A model generated the notes under the pieces. That model did no database searches, had not been told where the DNA came from, and saw only the letters and a program-made list of their open reading frames with translations. A stretch of DNA of 64,000 nucleotides from Asterella californica (taxonomy: Eukaryota > Streptophyta > Marchantiopsida > Marchantiales > Aytoniaceae): contig JAYKYS010000017.1 of assembly GCA_036924285.1 (NCBI GenBank), positions 6,863,501 through 6,927,500 of the forward strand, given 5' to 3'. Of the stretch, positions 10,800 through 21,782 are shown piece after piece. Numbering within the stretch: position 1 is the first letter of the stretch; each line of letters begins with the position of its first letter. The translations under genes and the position numbers were made by a program.

Positions 10800-11839
10800 C
10801 AACTCATGTATGCGCTTACTTAATTATAACTGCATCAAGATTTTCAGAGAGGGAGTATTATCGAAAGATCATCTCTCAACTCTCGAGACACTCAAAAACA
10901 TGACTCAAGATACCAATCCAACCCCCTTGACTTTAAACAATCATAACTCCACACTGAGAACTCCAAATCGATAGCAAAGCACAAGAGCTTTTCAATGAGA
11001 TCTTACACTCCTCAAATGACTCCAGGAAAGACTCCGAAATCCCCAAACTGTCCATGGAACTTGAATGGACTTGATTGGTAAAAACTGGATCAATGAGGAA
11101 GAAGATTCGAGATCACTTTTATCTCCTACTTGGCATTATAGATGGAGTTGTAATCCTAAAACACTCACACCTCTTTGAACCTGAACCAAAATACTTCAGA
11201 TCTCGACCTTAACATATGATAATCATCCTCGTCGGACGATAGAGATAACAATGACACGAAAATACATGAGATTCAATACAAAGTCAAGATAATGATCTTG
11301 AATCAATCTTTGATGAAAGATACGACAAAAGAAATGAGAAAGTCGTCATTTGATTACAATATTCCTCGCCAAAGTTCCTCATGATCCACGCATAATGGTT
11401 GATCTTCTACCGACAGTGATATCAAATATCAACCCAGACGTTGAAAAGAATGTTGGCTGAAAAATTTCAGGTCCATTCTTCAAAGTCAAAGTAAGATGTA
11501 CACAGTAAAGATATAGAACTCGGATAAATTCTCCATCCATAAATACAACTCTCACAACTCATCACCTTTCGTGTAAGATACTAAGAAACACCCTCAAAAT
11601 ACAAAGCAAGAAAGAATATTTCCACGAACTCTTGATCTTTTATCTTATCCAAATTTGACAACAAGAGTCACTCATGTGAATATCTACAGATCACTGAGCT
11701 GATACGTCTCATTGTTGTATGATCTCAAATCCCAGATAACTGTGAACGTGACACCTAATACGATGTCAGGGGAGTTCCATGAAAAGATTCATGAAATACA
11801 GAAAATCAACACAATACAAGTTCTACGTTAAATTCACAT
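10800..11839. other. Non-coding or highly decayed stretch, block A
   Basis: Stop-rich sequence between relic exons, collinear with block B. Near 11506 block A is missing about 160 bp that in B encodes a 54-residue frame (29555-29719). No independent feature is recognised. Confidence 0.4.
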
Positions 11840-12187
11840 GTGAGTTGTGTCACATCACGACAACGTGTACAAAATAAAATTGTTGGAATAGTGCACACAA
11901 TCAGTCAAATACAACATCCGAACTCCAAGACTGAAGATATACGTATGGATATAAAATCATTCCTTCATGTGCTATTCTCTTCTGTTTTGCTCCAGAGAGA
12001 TGCTTCCGCTATTGTATCTCGGCTCTATAAGCATCCACTCCTTGATGATCCACCTATAAATATATCATTCAAGGATATGTTGAGGTTGTCATCAAAGATT
12101 TTGGATGAGATGATTGGTGATAGTTTTAGGTTCCATGCAACAAAGTTACCTAAAATAACCACGAAGAGATTGAGTGAAGAGGAATAA
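11840..12187 (+). pseudogene. Unrecognised ORF conserved between blocks (115 codons), block A
   Basis: The frame reads KTEDIRMDIKSFLHVLFSSV then SRLYKHPLLDDPPINISFKD and MLRLSSKILDEMIGDSFRFH. Block B (30047-30406) keeps it open with scattered substitutions and a slightly longer C-terminus. It lies on the same strand as the relic exons at 9254-10790 and just before the small terminal exon at 12350-12450, so it is probably part of the same broken gene. No known domain recognised. The first ATG is weak evidence for a start; an internal exon is equally possible. Confidence 0.4.
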
Positions 12188-12349
12188 GTACTAAAAGTTT
12201 TACCACAAAGAGCAGCAAAAGGACATTGAAGATTAGGGAATAAAGGTATTTACCTAGCACATAAAGCTTTGTAAGACTTTATTGAAGCAGTGTTGTGTGA
12301 CTAGTGTTATTTGCTATAGCAAATTCATGTCTTTGATTTATCTACGCAG

Positions 12350-12450
12350 CAATGAGCCCAGAAGCATTGAAGAGGTATACAGAGCAACTGACGAATGATG
12401 AGTTGTTCGACTCCCTTGCGGATGTATTAGAGAAGCAACCGAAGATTTAA
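12350..12450 (+). pseudogene. Candidate terminal exon of the unrecognised gene, block A
   Basis: After an acceptor (CTACGCAG ending at 12349) a 32-codon frame from ATG 12352 reads SPEALKRYTEQLTNDELFDS and ends in KQPKI and TAA at 12448-12450. Block B (30565-30663) has the same frame with Tyr-to-Cys and Leu-to-Phe changes. Amphipathic composition and a clean acceptor support an exon. The preceding donor may be at 'aaag|gtattt' near 12243. Function unknown. Confidence 0.4.
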
Positions 12451-12497
12451 AAGTTTGATTTTATATCCACAATATAATGTACAATGTTTGCTGTAAT

Positions 12498-12586
12498 AGA
12501 TCAATGATCTATATTAGGATAGATCATTGATCTTATATTAGGATAGATCATTGATCATATAGATTGCTATAATAGATCAATGATCT
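12498..12586. repeat. Four near-palindromic GATC-rich 13-mers
   Basis: AGATCAATGATCT (12498-12510), AGATCATTGATCT (12521-12533), AGATCATTGATCA (12545-12557) and AGATCAATGATCT (12574-12586) sit in alternating orientation with 'atatta' spacers. Block B keeps only the start of this tract (a diverged first copy) and then has 1.65 kb of other sequence (30732-32385). Confidence 0.7.
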
Positions 12587-13019
12587 TCTTCCTAGGTGGA
12601 CGTCTCTAGCACTCAGGATGGTCTCTCTTCTTGTTTAAAAGATTAATAAAATTCATACATAAACCTAAAGGAAACTACTTTTGCATTCTTTATTGATCTT
12701 TTCAACATCAACTTTTTTGTACAATTTTATGTTAATGACTGAAGAGTCAAAATTATAGTCAAATTGACACCTACGTACTCGTATCTTCAGGTCATGGATC
12801 CAAGTCACGAGCCAGAATCAACAGATTTCTCTCTTTCATAATTTTCATAACTTATAAATAGCACTAACTATTGCACATAACGTTATTTCTCTCAATTGAA
12901 GATACGAGGTCACTCTCCTCAACAAGCTCTGCATTCTAGTACTTTCATTCTTTTTTTAAGTGATACTTTAACTCAAGCTAAAGGGTAGCTTGTCTAGCTC
13001 AGCCTTAGCTTAGCTCTTG

Positions 13020-14140
13020 CCCAACTTGGTAAGCTCGGGTGTAGCTTCTTGTGGAAATGACACAGGAGCATTTTCTAGAGATCCGTTTCATTGTATGAGG
13101 TGCCTGGTAGCACGCCATTCATCCCATTTCAAACTTGCACGTCATTCGATATGTGCCAACCTTTTCACTAGTTCTCAGGGCTCTTTAAATTGTCATCGCT
13201 CTCTTCAATATCTTCATCAGGTAGAAGATCTGCATCCATGATCTGGTCTGACTCCAAAAATCTGGCTAGCTCAACAGATGCTCCCTTACTTCTGAACAAC
13301 TTGACATGCTTCTCGACGATAATAAGCCTTAAAGGTGTACCATCAAGCTTATGCAAAGAATAAATAGCATTCTGGTACACTTCTAAGATAACATATGGAC
13401 CAAACCATCTCTTAGAAAATTTCTGAACCGTGGAACGTTAGTTCTCTAGAGTACAGTCATACACCAAAATTCAATCTCCAGAGTGTATGGATTTTGGTCG
13501 AAGCTTGTTGGTCTTGTCAAACCTATCTTTATTCTTGAGACGAGACTTTTTAAGCTTCTATTATATCTCTATAAGATCCCTCTCTCTATGTTCTAACTGC
13601 TTGATACGAAATGAAAGAAGTTGTACATGATTCATTCCATCTTCACACGGTAAAGTAGCCCATGTAAGAAAGTCCTCCTCTACTGACACAATTGGCTTTT
13701 GATCCGGCATCAGTTCATTGATCATGTATCCATTAGTAGTACAATGAGTCGTCTTGTCAGTCCATAGAGCAAAAAGGAGTAACCTAAGCCACTCTCTATA
13801 CCTACCATTGCATGCTTTCACCAAGGCTTGAACAATCGATGGATGCCCTCGTTCGCTTTTACCAATCTCCTCTAGATTCATGACATACTGAGTTTGAGTT
13901 TCACTCCGTGTTGGACAAAGAGCTCCTTCACTTCCGTATCACGTAACTCTCCTCTATCTGCACGCAATCTTCCTATAGATCCATATCTACAGATAATATC
14001 TCCAAGAACAAACCTACATATCTCTTTTGTGGTCTTCATCCTCAGAGCTCGTCCTTGTACAAAGTTGAAGAGGTCTTCACGGACCAACATCAAGTACCTC
14101 ACACTCATAACCTCAAAGGCATCACCATCAAATCAATAAC
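13020..14140 (-). pseudogene. Integrase, Ty3 element, block A
   Basis: Frames at 14108-13878, 13881-13561 and 13380-13168 together cover the core and C-terminus: RYGSIGRLRADRGELRDTEV, then KSERGHPSIVQALVKACNGR, LLFALWTDKTTHCTTNGYMI and finally LDGTPLRLIIVEKHVKLFRS. These match the Ty3/Gypsy integrase region that follows the catalytic Asp ('.D.G.ef') and carries the Glu ('NG..ERgh') and the 'W.dr.t....tg..P' stretch. The frame breaks at the Met-rich junction near 13880. The C-terminal tail is acidic (DADLLPDEDIEESDDN). Confidence 0.75.
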
Positions 14141-14639
14141 TCATTGGAAGTGAATACTAGACGGATAAGCATGCACTAGTCCATCTTTGTAATGCACCTT
14201 CGAGTAAAACTGACAATGCAAGCATGAGCTCCGAAAGCTCATCACATCTTGATACGAATCTTTTCACAAGTATCGCTCTTTTAATTTTGTGTAGGTAGCT
14301 TAGGTTCCTCGATGTCTAGCCTACAAGGTGTCATGAAACTCCTTCATCAGTTTCTGTTTGGTCTATAGATCATCTATAACTCATAGAAGTGCTCCACCTC
14401 TTCTCTTTGGACGGTTCCAAAGATACCCCATATTGTAACAAGTAATCATATGCTCTCCTTCTTACCTCTCTGAACTATGCATCACTCAAATCCTCTTGTC
14501 TGTTCAAGAACTCAGATAAAACCCAATGTCACGTAATCTTCTCGTGTAGATCTCCTCTTTGAACGGTAGTGGCTCTAAGTTTGAGTCTGCTGACCCACTT
14601 CGCACTAGACACTTCTCTTCTCTTCATCCCTATCTTCTA

Positions 14640-14850
14640 CTACCATCTCGTCTTCAACTACATAACGAGCCTTAGATAGCATTGTCTGCCACTGGATTGT
14701 CTTTCTCGGCTATGTGTTTCAGTTCAGAGTTCAAACTCAAGATGTAAGTAATCCATCGCAACATTGCTATGTCTGGCGTATTGCAGGTTGCTATCATACC
14801 AAGCAAATGTGAAAATCTGCTTCTAAAACCACACGAGCTCCAATCAAGAA
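14640..14850 (-). pseudogene. RNase H end, Ty3 element, block A
   Basis: Homologous to the open 34457-34678 frame of block B (LRWITYILSLNSELKHIVEK, then PVADMLSKARY), the typical end of the Ty3 RNase H domain. In block A an extra T in 'agcattgtctgcc' shifts the frame inside the ADMLS motif, so this copy is more decayed than B. Confidence 0.65.
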
Positions 14851-15229
14851 TTCTTCATCTATCTTCGTAGCAATGACAGCTTCTCACCATTCATGCTTTA
14901 CTAGAGGATAGTTCGTTGTCTGTCTGTCAAGATTCGGGCTCCAAATCTAGAAACAAACTGCACACCATCTGCATCTTCTTGACCAACAACCCATCCAATC
15001 ACTTTTGGACTCGTATCCATAATTAGTATCATAGGTCTCCCGCTCTTATAGTTAAGTCTCTTTAGTACAGATGGAGACTTCAGATCTTCTTCAACCGCTC
15101 CATCATCTCATGATGATCTTGCCGCCAAGTAAAGCTCTTCTCTTTTCTCAAAAGAGCATAGAGAGGCTCGACAATGTGTGCATAGTGAGAAATACTCACA
15201 CAAAAGAGCACGCAAGCTCCTAAGAATAT

Positions 15230-15960
15230 CGAACCTCAGAAGATATTGGTATAGTATGCTATCCTTGTTATAGTCTACTTTTTTCAGATTCGACCGTCTT
15301 CCAAAAGTATCACACAAATATCCATCATCACAATTTGTGATATTCCAAAATGAGATTTTGTACTAGATAGAGTAAGATGTACCTCCTCCAGACGTGTCAG
15401 AATCTGGCTCACATCTTGAATATGATTCGCAATATATCTTCTGCAACCATCAGAAGTTATAGTTTCATCCTTGTCTTCTACCAGATAACTTTCATGAGAA
15501 TATCATCCATAAATATGATAGTGACCTCAGATACCAACTCCCGTAACACCTTATGCATCACGTTCTACATATACTGAGTTTGTAGCTCCCTGAGGAAGAG
15601 TTACATCGGCATCAATCCCAAAAGTATGCGCAATGGTAGTCAAGTCTTTACTCTCCAAAGCAAGTTGAAATTGATCGTAATCTGAAAATATATCTTTGAT
15701 AGAATAGACCGATCTTCCAGCAAACACATCAGCTACCTCATCAACTACAAATCTTTTTCTCACGTTCTGAACCGTGACGTTGTTGACAGGCTGTAAGTCT
15801 TGGATAAAGTGCAAAGCTCCTCATTTGTTAGGCACCTGAACCATCAGCTAGAGTAAAGAGTCATAAATGGCTCAAGGATTCTCACCCACATCTTCTCCTT
15901 CAGTAGCTCAATGAGCTTTGGTAGCAAGGCCCGAGAGACTAGAATCGACTTCAAGTCCCA
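15230..15960 (-). pseudogene. Reverse transcriptase, Ty3 element, block A
   Basis: The 15814-15551 frame reads FIQDLQPVNNVTVQNV, VDEVADVFAGRSVYSIKDIF and YDQFQLALESKDLTT, the conserved Ty3 RT blocks. The catalytic YxDD-type motif is FMDD at 15513-15502 (FLDD in block B). The sequence for 'DGCRRYIANHIQDVSQILT' follows near 15460-15400. Upstream, LVPRALLPKLIELLKEKMW-like sequence precedes RT as in this family. Several stops and frame changes are present. Confidence 0.75.
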
Positions 15961-16349
15961 AGGTACGTGAGGAACAATGAAGGAGCTATCACACTAAGAT
16001 CCATACAACCAATCTCCTCTACAGAGAAAGAGAATGCATTACCATAGCTAACAATCATATGCTCAAAATTCTTTTTCTCTACTTTAGGCAAGAAACCACC
16101 CCCTCCTATCTGGAGCTGTTCGAGAGTCTCTTGAGTAAACTGATGCCTTATTTGTGCAAGATTTCTAAGTACAAGCTCAGTGGTCGCTGACTCCATTTGT
16201 TGTTGTGAATCAATAGGTAATTGAGTTGTCATTAGCTTCACCTTCCTTGCTACAGCTTTATATTTGACGTGTATCTTTGTTTCTCGACGAGAACCACACA
16301 CCAACAGATTGTATCCTTCCATCCACTCTCTACTCTCGGATGAAGACAA
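15951..16349 (-). pseudogene. Protease-RT linker region, Ty3 element, block A
   Basis: A 132-codon frame with LTTQLPIDSQQQMESATTEL-like sequence, then FTQETLEQLQIGGGGFLPKV and FEHMIVSYGNAFSFSVEEIG and CMDLSVIAPSLF. This matches the segment between protease and reverse transcriptase in this group of Ty3 elements. It ends at the boundary where RT begins. Confidence 0.6.
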
Positions 16350-16382
16350 AGTCTATGAGGAGACAATCTCCTCATAGACTTT
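16348..16382. repeat. Perfect 16-bp inverted repeat, 3-nt loop
   Basis: aaagtctatgaggaga (16348-16363), loop caa, tctcctcatagacttt (16367-16382). It lies in the decayed part of the Ty3 element just before the protease-RT linker. Block B has it at about 36156-36190 with one changed base next to the loop. Confidence 0.85.
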
Positions 16383-16799
16383 ACGAGAATGGATGAAGAT
16401 CATCACCCTACCTCTCATCTGTTCCATTATTCTATCTACATCATCTAACCAACAAAGACTGTACATCGACAAAATCTTCATAGACACCATAAATTATCTC
16501 ATCTTCTTTTAGAACTCCTGTACAATGCAGATCTCCTGCATGCTTCCTCATCTACCTCATGCTCTTTACAGTCAAATCCTCCACTCATGTGAACTCACTC
16601 CAATCATCAGACTTAAAACTCGTCAATCCAGATCTCCAACTCTATACACCATACCCACTTTCAAAATCTTGAACAATCTCTTTATTTGTCCCATGTGATC
16701 TCTCAGACTGCTCAAGCGTGATCATGATAGTAATAGATATTTCACTCTTGTTATCTCGTACTTCAAGAGTGGATTTCGAAAGCCCTTACTTTTGCAAAT

Positions 16800-17330
16800 A
16801 AGAGAATCTCTCAAGGTCTATCTATTTCATTCGTGGTTCGTACGAACGACTAAAAACTTGAATGGAACGTCTATCATTTGGACTACGGATCCTAGCATAG
16901 TAAGATCTATCATCCATCATCTTGATCTCCATTCGTACGATAGTGATATAAGGCTGGCCAAGAATGATAAGATACAAAGTAGAAGATTACATGAAGAAGT
17001 GATGATCTACCTCCACATCACCTATTCTCATCCTCACTAGACAAGCTTCATATAACTCACCCTTCTGATTGTTGACAGCACGTAGCACCCAATCGTGATT
17101 CAGTTTGATAGACCATTGTCTTTTTTGTATAGCTCCCGCACATGATGTCTATCTCAGATCCCTGATCAACTAAAGCAGCAATAGGCTCTGATAAACCCCT
17201 TAGACATACTCGTGTAGTAGCCGTAGCACGAGCCTAATTTCTCTTTCTGAAGTCACTTTCAGCAGCTAGACTCTCCTCACCAACTTTTTCATCATCAACC
17301 TCGATAGTGTTGGTATCAACAACCAACGCT
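16800..17330 (-). pseudogene. Aspartic protease, Ty3 element, block A
   Basis: ALVDQGSEIDIMC is encoded with the catalytic D-Q-G-S at 17167-17156, a variant of the usual D-[ST]-G triad that is known as DxGSE in related elements. The flap and downstream part reads LYLIILGQPYITIVRMEIK and then DDRSYYARIRSP at about 16990-16860. The + strand ORF 16792-17040 is only the antisense shadow of this conserved region. Confidence 0.7.
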
Positions 17331-17449
17331 TCTTGCTGATATCCCTTGTCGTCAACCTCTTGAGAATGCACCTTCCCAAATTCCACAATCATTCACAAAA
17401 GCTTCAATCACATCTATCATCTGACTTTCTACTTGCTCGGATATCACTT

Positions 17450-19312
17450 ATCTTTCCCCGTTTGATGATATCGATGATCAGCTCGTGAAACTCTCTCTTC
17501 ACAAAAACAAAAACCTCCCGGAGATAAAACTCAACTCTTGCATCTACTATCCTCTGTTCTAGAATGCTCTTAAGATCAGTAGAAGTTTCAATATCAGCAG
17601 CAAACTTGTAAGCCGGTCCTTTACTCTTCTCTTGGGCAGTAAACCGTCTACCAACAGTCGTTGGCTCATGCTGAGACCTCTACACGTCCTCCATCAAGAC
17701 GATGGAGGATGTGTAGGTGGAGAAGCTTGAGAAATAGATCTTAGAGACATTTCGCCGTCTCTTTTCTTCCACAGAAGCATCTGAACAATGAATGTGTCTA
17801 TCCACGTCAAAAAGATTTTGATAGACAATGTGTCTATATGATCTCTCCACCATGTGACTCTACGAATAATCTCGGCTCTTCTTCCCAACAGTCTTATCTA
17901 GCAAAATAAGGCTAGCAAAAACTTCAATAGTCCAGCATACACATCAGGACACCGGCGGTATCGTCAGCGTAGTTACAATTACTGCCGTAGCGATCTGAGG
18001 CAGACTTCTCATACCTCCTCGTCCAAATTGCGTGCTCAGCGGTTCTCTAGCAGAAACAAGGTGTAACCTACCATTTTGGTAGCGAATCACACCATCTCGA
18101 AGAGCGGCTGTAAGCTCCTAGAAGTCTCCTTGAAGATGATCTAGACTATCATATCATATACATCTACGCACAAGAGCATCCTTAGACGTGCAACAGTAGA
18201 CGTTGGTGGTAGCTCTCTTTGCAAACCAGCTAGCTCTATCTTTAACTCACCCATCTGCTAGATCAGATCTTCATTTGATTTTGTTGACCCTGGTTCTCAA
18301 CAGTTCTCTTAACAAGTATTCTCTGTGCATGAATCGGCACAACTAGCATTGGAGAGTCAAGAACAGACCTGGGAGCAAGAGTCAGAGGCTACTGTACTTG
18401 AGGAGCAATGTGAGGTTGAGAGACCACTTTTCCAAGCAGATGCTCCCCTACAGTCACTCTTCCTCGTCTCTGCCTTGTTAGAACGGCCACAACCTCTTCA
18501 ACTCTCTCCCAATCAGTAGTAACACCTCCTTCAGCTCATCGATCTGCTAACATGAAGCATAATCGATTTGTCGTTGCCCCATCGGTAGCTTGCAAGAAAA
18601 GCTCTGTCCTTCTAACATCTAAGGTTATATGTTCAAGCGTTGAAAGCTGTCGATATCTCCGATCGAATTTTCTCAACAACTCGTTCAATCCCACCACACG
18701 ACCAGGTTGTTGCTCAATCCATTCCAGAAACGTTCTCCTAGTAGCGTCATGGTCGTCTTATTGCACCGTATGTGCGCTTGAGCACCTCCCTCAATAACAA
18801 ATTCATCCATCACAACCGTGGATGATGTGCACGAGATCCCACTCTCATTGCATCTAACAACACTACTGATTCAACCCAAGATTGCACTTGGTGCATACTC
18901 ATCATCATCTATGTACGAGCATCATCCAACAAAAGAACGTTCTCCAAGATGTACACTGAAGAATCGACTTGATGCATCTGGAGATATTGTAAGATTCATA
19001 ACATTTCCTAAACAAACTAGATCGCATGTCATGTAAACCTTGATCTCTTTCAACACTTGTGTGACCTTGACATGATCACCCGGCTATCACCAAGTGAATG
19101 GTGTCAACAAACGTGAGATCATGCGTCTCCTGCAACGAAATATCTGATGATAATGCTTGCTGGTATCCTCCGACGGCTAATATGGACAACAACTCAAGAT
19201 ATCTCCGCAGCAGGCGTGCCACATGACGCAATGAGATGCGTCTCACAATCTCATCTCTCTCCACATACAAGTATCGCTGTACTCGTATGTCTGCCTGCAA
19301 TATCATAGTCAA
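17450..19312 (-). pseudogene. Gag and gag-pol linker relics, Ty3 element, block A
   Basis: Decayed frames homologous to block B, where AYKFTADIETSTDLKSILGQ and RILDARVEFYLREVFDIVKR are open (37440-37235). Upstream, minus ORF 19312-19076 reads RYLYVERDEIVRRISL then LLRRYLELLSILAVGGYQQA, conserved in block B (40385-40149). No zinc knuckle is visible. The gag assignment is by position only. Confidence 0.45.
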
Positions 19313-19429
19313 ACCTGTGCTGATCTCTCCAAACAGTCAAAATTCTGCCAATCATCCAGATACCACTATTTTTACACCGACTTATTCAAGTTCAGAAAAC
19401 TATGGTCTTTCTCAGAAAATTTAGCATTC

Positions 19430-21185
19430 TCTTACAATGTTGCTGCTCACATCAAAGTCCGTACTCGTTGTTATTTTTGCAGTAGAATTAACGTTGCGGT
19501 TTTGGAAACACATCCGACGTTGTTTAAAAATCTGAAGGTCAAAAAGTTCAATCCAAAAATTGAAATATCTTATTGAAGTTGAAACAAGACAAACTTCCTC
19601 AGAAGTTCCGAAGTGTCCTTGTAGGTTTTTTGGATGCTAAAGACCTTGAACCTGATGAATGTTGGAAACATGCTATCCTTCTCTGATTTTTGGGGGAAGG
19701 AAGAACTTTAGCATTCATATGATTATAAGAATGCTCTCAAATATCTCACTCGAGTTCAAGATCGATCCTATATGTATAGGATGTCGAAGTAGTATATTTA
19801 CTACAACTTGTATAAAACACTATATATGTATAAGATATTGAACTAATATCTATTATTTAAACTTCTACAAAGCAATAAAATTATATTCACGCTAATGTTA
19901 TTGACGTCGATTATGTGTTCTCACTTCATTTCTTCTTTGAACTCTATGTTTGAAAATTTTCTTATGCAATTCCAACGACTATCATAAAATATATTATCAT
20001 TCTGCTAGAGTCATACACCCATTCACGATCTTTATGTATTACAATGTCTCAATGTCCCAAATCTAGCTTGTCCAATATAAAGTATCGATTCTAAATAAAG
20101 ATCAAAGTGCCTTTAACCTCAATCTTTATGTTTGAGAAATGATAAACCGTATAGTTTGAAGTATTAAAGTTTTTGATATGTTATTATTATATAGCAAACG
20201 ATCATTTTTCTTTCACGAGAAAGTGCTTTCTTGTGTTCGGTTTATTTACCCAGTTTGGTCTTTTTCTCCCGCATCAAACTTGGTTCGTGTATGATGAATT
20301 CAGTTTTCTTCAATATGCACAAAGATATCCTTGTCTTTGTGAAGATCATCAACCAGATGTGGTTTATGAATTTCCAAACAATTCTTCATTCATCGCGACT
20401 GCACATTTTCAGATCTTTTTACCACCGGGGACTTACTTAGAACATATTGAAGGACATCAAATGGATATCACAACCTCCGCGAGTCACTCTTTCTTTGGAA
20501 AGAGTTTATATTTTTTCTGATTTCACTTGGTAACGATACTCAAGAACTTTTGTCATAAAATTTTGTTTATCGATCGTGGATCTTACTCATTATCTTCAAA
20601 TATTATCTTAGAGTGGTCAGAGTGATTATACCAATGGAATGGAGACCGATGGAAGTGGAGTTATGCGTTAACGATTTTCTCAATTTCATCCTCGCTACAT
20701 GACAAGTAATTTCTCTTTTTTCCTGATTTTTCACAATCGACGTATAGTTATGCTACCGCATAGCAACAACTACACATATTGTGCTAGCACAATATCGTTA
20801 TGGGATGATCTTGACGCAATAGTTAAAATCAGCATGCGGTTGTAGTGATCGATATTTTAGCACAATTCTGCTATTAGATAGAAAATTCGAGCTTTATTGA
20901 ATACATTTGAGTATTTTTTGTTTGCAATAATGAAATAAACTTCAATTGTCCTTTGTAATGATATTATACAATATGTGAGATAAGTTGACTGATCTTTATT
21001 TTCAGAATTGGCTTAATACAATATGTGAGACGAGTTGAATTAGACCACTTAATATTAAATGTAGATATTTTATAAAATATAGTTAGAAATTTCATGAGTT
21101 GAATTATAGACAACTTGATAGAAGAAATTAGACATTTAGAAGAGCATTTTAAGACTATTAATTGTCCAATTTTAGTGTATACATC
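19430..21185. other. AT-rich tail of block A
   Basis: Stop-rich, AT-rich sequence, collinear with 40500-42330. It includes a weak + frame at 20173-20520 containing YDEFSFLQYAQRYPCLCEDH and QPDVVYEFPNNSSFI, partly kept in block B (41392-41604). It also holds a perfect 20-bp palindrome at 20776-20795. No gene can be supported. Confidence 0.45.
20776..20795. repeat. Perfect 20-bp palindrome
   Basis: ATATTGTGCT followed at once by AGCACAATAT. The matching place in block B (about 41910-41945) is diverged and not palindromic. Confidence 0.8.
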
Positions 21186-21218
21186 GGGGTATGAAACTCT
21201 CTTTCGTGAATCTAGATT

Positions 21219-21400
21219 TCAAAATACTGAATCCTTCAGATGACGCAAGCCGCTCGGCCTATTAACATTCAGCTGCAAAACCTGCTGGAGAGAATCGATA
21301 GTGGAAAGAACTTCTTCTGTAAGGCGGCCAAAGAGCTCTGCATGCAGAGGCTCCAACAGTTTCTGCATGTGCTCGGTCAAACAATCCTCCGTTGTGCAAT
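21219..21400 (-). other. Small coding-like patch between the two blocks
   Basis: A GC-richer patch in an AT-rich spacer. On the minus strand it gives TEDCLTEHMQKLLEPLHAEL, then FGRLTEEVLSTIDSLQQVLQ and a stop at 21221-21219. It is leucine-rich and amphipathic, like a helical protein end. The + strand is also open (ATG 21240 to TAG 21417-21419, 59 residues), but its composition is less natural. Both are below usual ORF cut-offs. No family recognised and no partner exon seen. It is not present at the far ends of blocks A or B. Confidence 0.3.
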
Positions 21401-21402
21401 AA

Positions 21403-21665
21403 CACCAATAGAAGTTTAGATAGTGTAAAATGAGTATAATATAATTCGTACGCTCTTTATAGCACCATTTGATCTACATAGTTGAAAATAGCACCTTATC
21501 AAGCACTTAGGATTTTCTGACAGTTATGCATTTTTTGTTTGTGTCTGCAGAGAAAACACCAAGAGAAGTTTAGTTGGTGCAAAATGAGAATAATACGATT
21601 TGTAAGCTCTGTATAGCACCATTTGATATACAAAGTTGAAAATAGCACCTTGTGAAGCACCTTAA
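21403..21665 (+). repeat. Direct repeat, period about 150 bp, two units
   Basis: 'aacaccaatagaagtttag' at about 21401 and 'aacaccaagagaagtttag' at about 21551 each start a unit running to 'gttgaaaatagcacctt'. The units differ at several positions. They sit in the spacer just before block B. Confidence 0.75.
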
Positions 21666-21782
21666 AAACATGCAAGGTAAAGAGATTTCATTTTGCACCG
21701 ATAAGTACCTCCAGGAGTGTATTTAGAGTGCTATTCGGTTCAAGCAGAAGTGTAATATTGAAATGTCTTCCTGTGATATCTA

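Larger units (their letters stand above)
12925..19312 (-). mobile_element. Degenerate Ty3/Gypsy-like retroelement, block A
   Basis: Reading the minus strand from high to low coordinates gives gag-like sequence (about 19312-18300), a linker with DLKSILxxRILDARVE-type sequence (about 17640-17450), aspartic protease (17330-16800), reverse transcriptase (15960-15230), RNase H (14850-14640) and integrase (14140-13020). Order and motifs are those of Metaviridae (Ty3/Gypsy). Many frameshifts and stops show that it is dead. The 3' boundary on the minus strand is marked by TGTTGAGG at 12924, which matches the TGTTGA start of the candidate LTR at 48039. The 5' LTR was not found. Confidence 0.8.
3630..21185 (+). 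repeat. Tandem segmental duplication, block A (about 17.6 kb)
   Basis: From 'tctgtcaattgcaagctcg' near 3640 to 'tccaattttagtgtataca' near 21185, this segment can be followed collinearly, in the same orientation, in block B (about 21778-42330). The YUCCA flanks differ by only about one base per hundred by eye (4000-4560 against 22140-22700). The retroelement part differs more and has indels. Against B, block A lacks a solo LTR, a 1.65-kb repeat-rich stretch (near 12515-12590), a 160-bp coding-like piece (near 11506) and about 95 bp near 20255. It has extra AT minisatellite copies (8400-8525) and about 70 bp near 20092-20165. Confidence 0.92.

Noticed and set aside
16792..17040. 82-codon + strand ORF, nearly identical in both blocks (36606-36854)
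   Set aside because: The minus strand here encodes the Ty3 protease flap region (LGQPYI), so the + ORF is its shadow.
19659..19841. Short + ORFs in the AT-rich tails (also 40732-40914)
   Set aside because: Short, Ile/Cys-rich, stop-bounded readings of AT-rich DNA with no conserved protein pattern.
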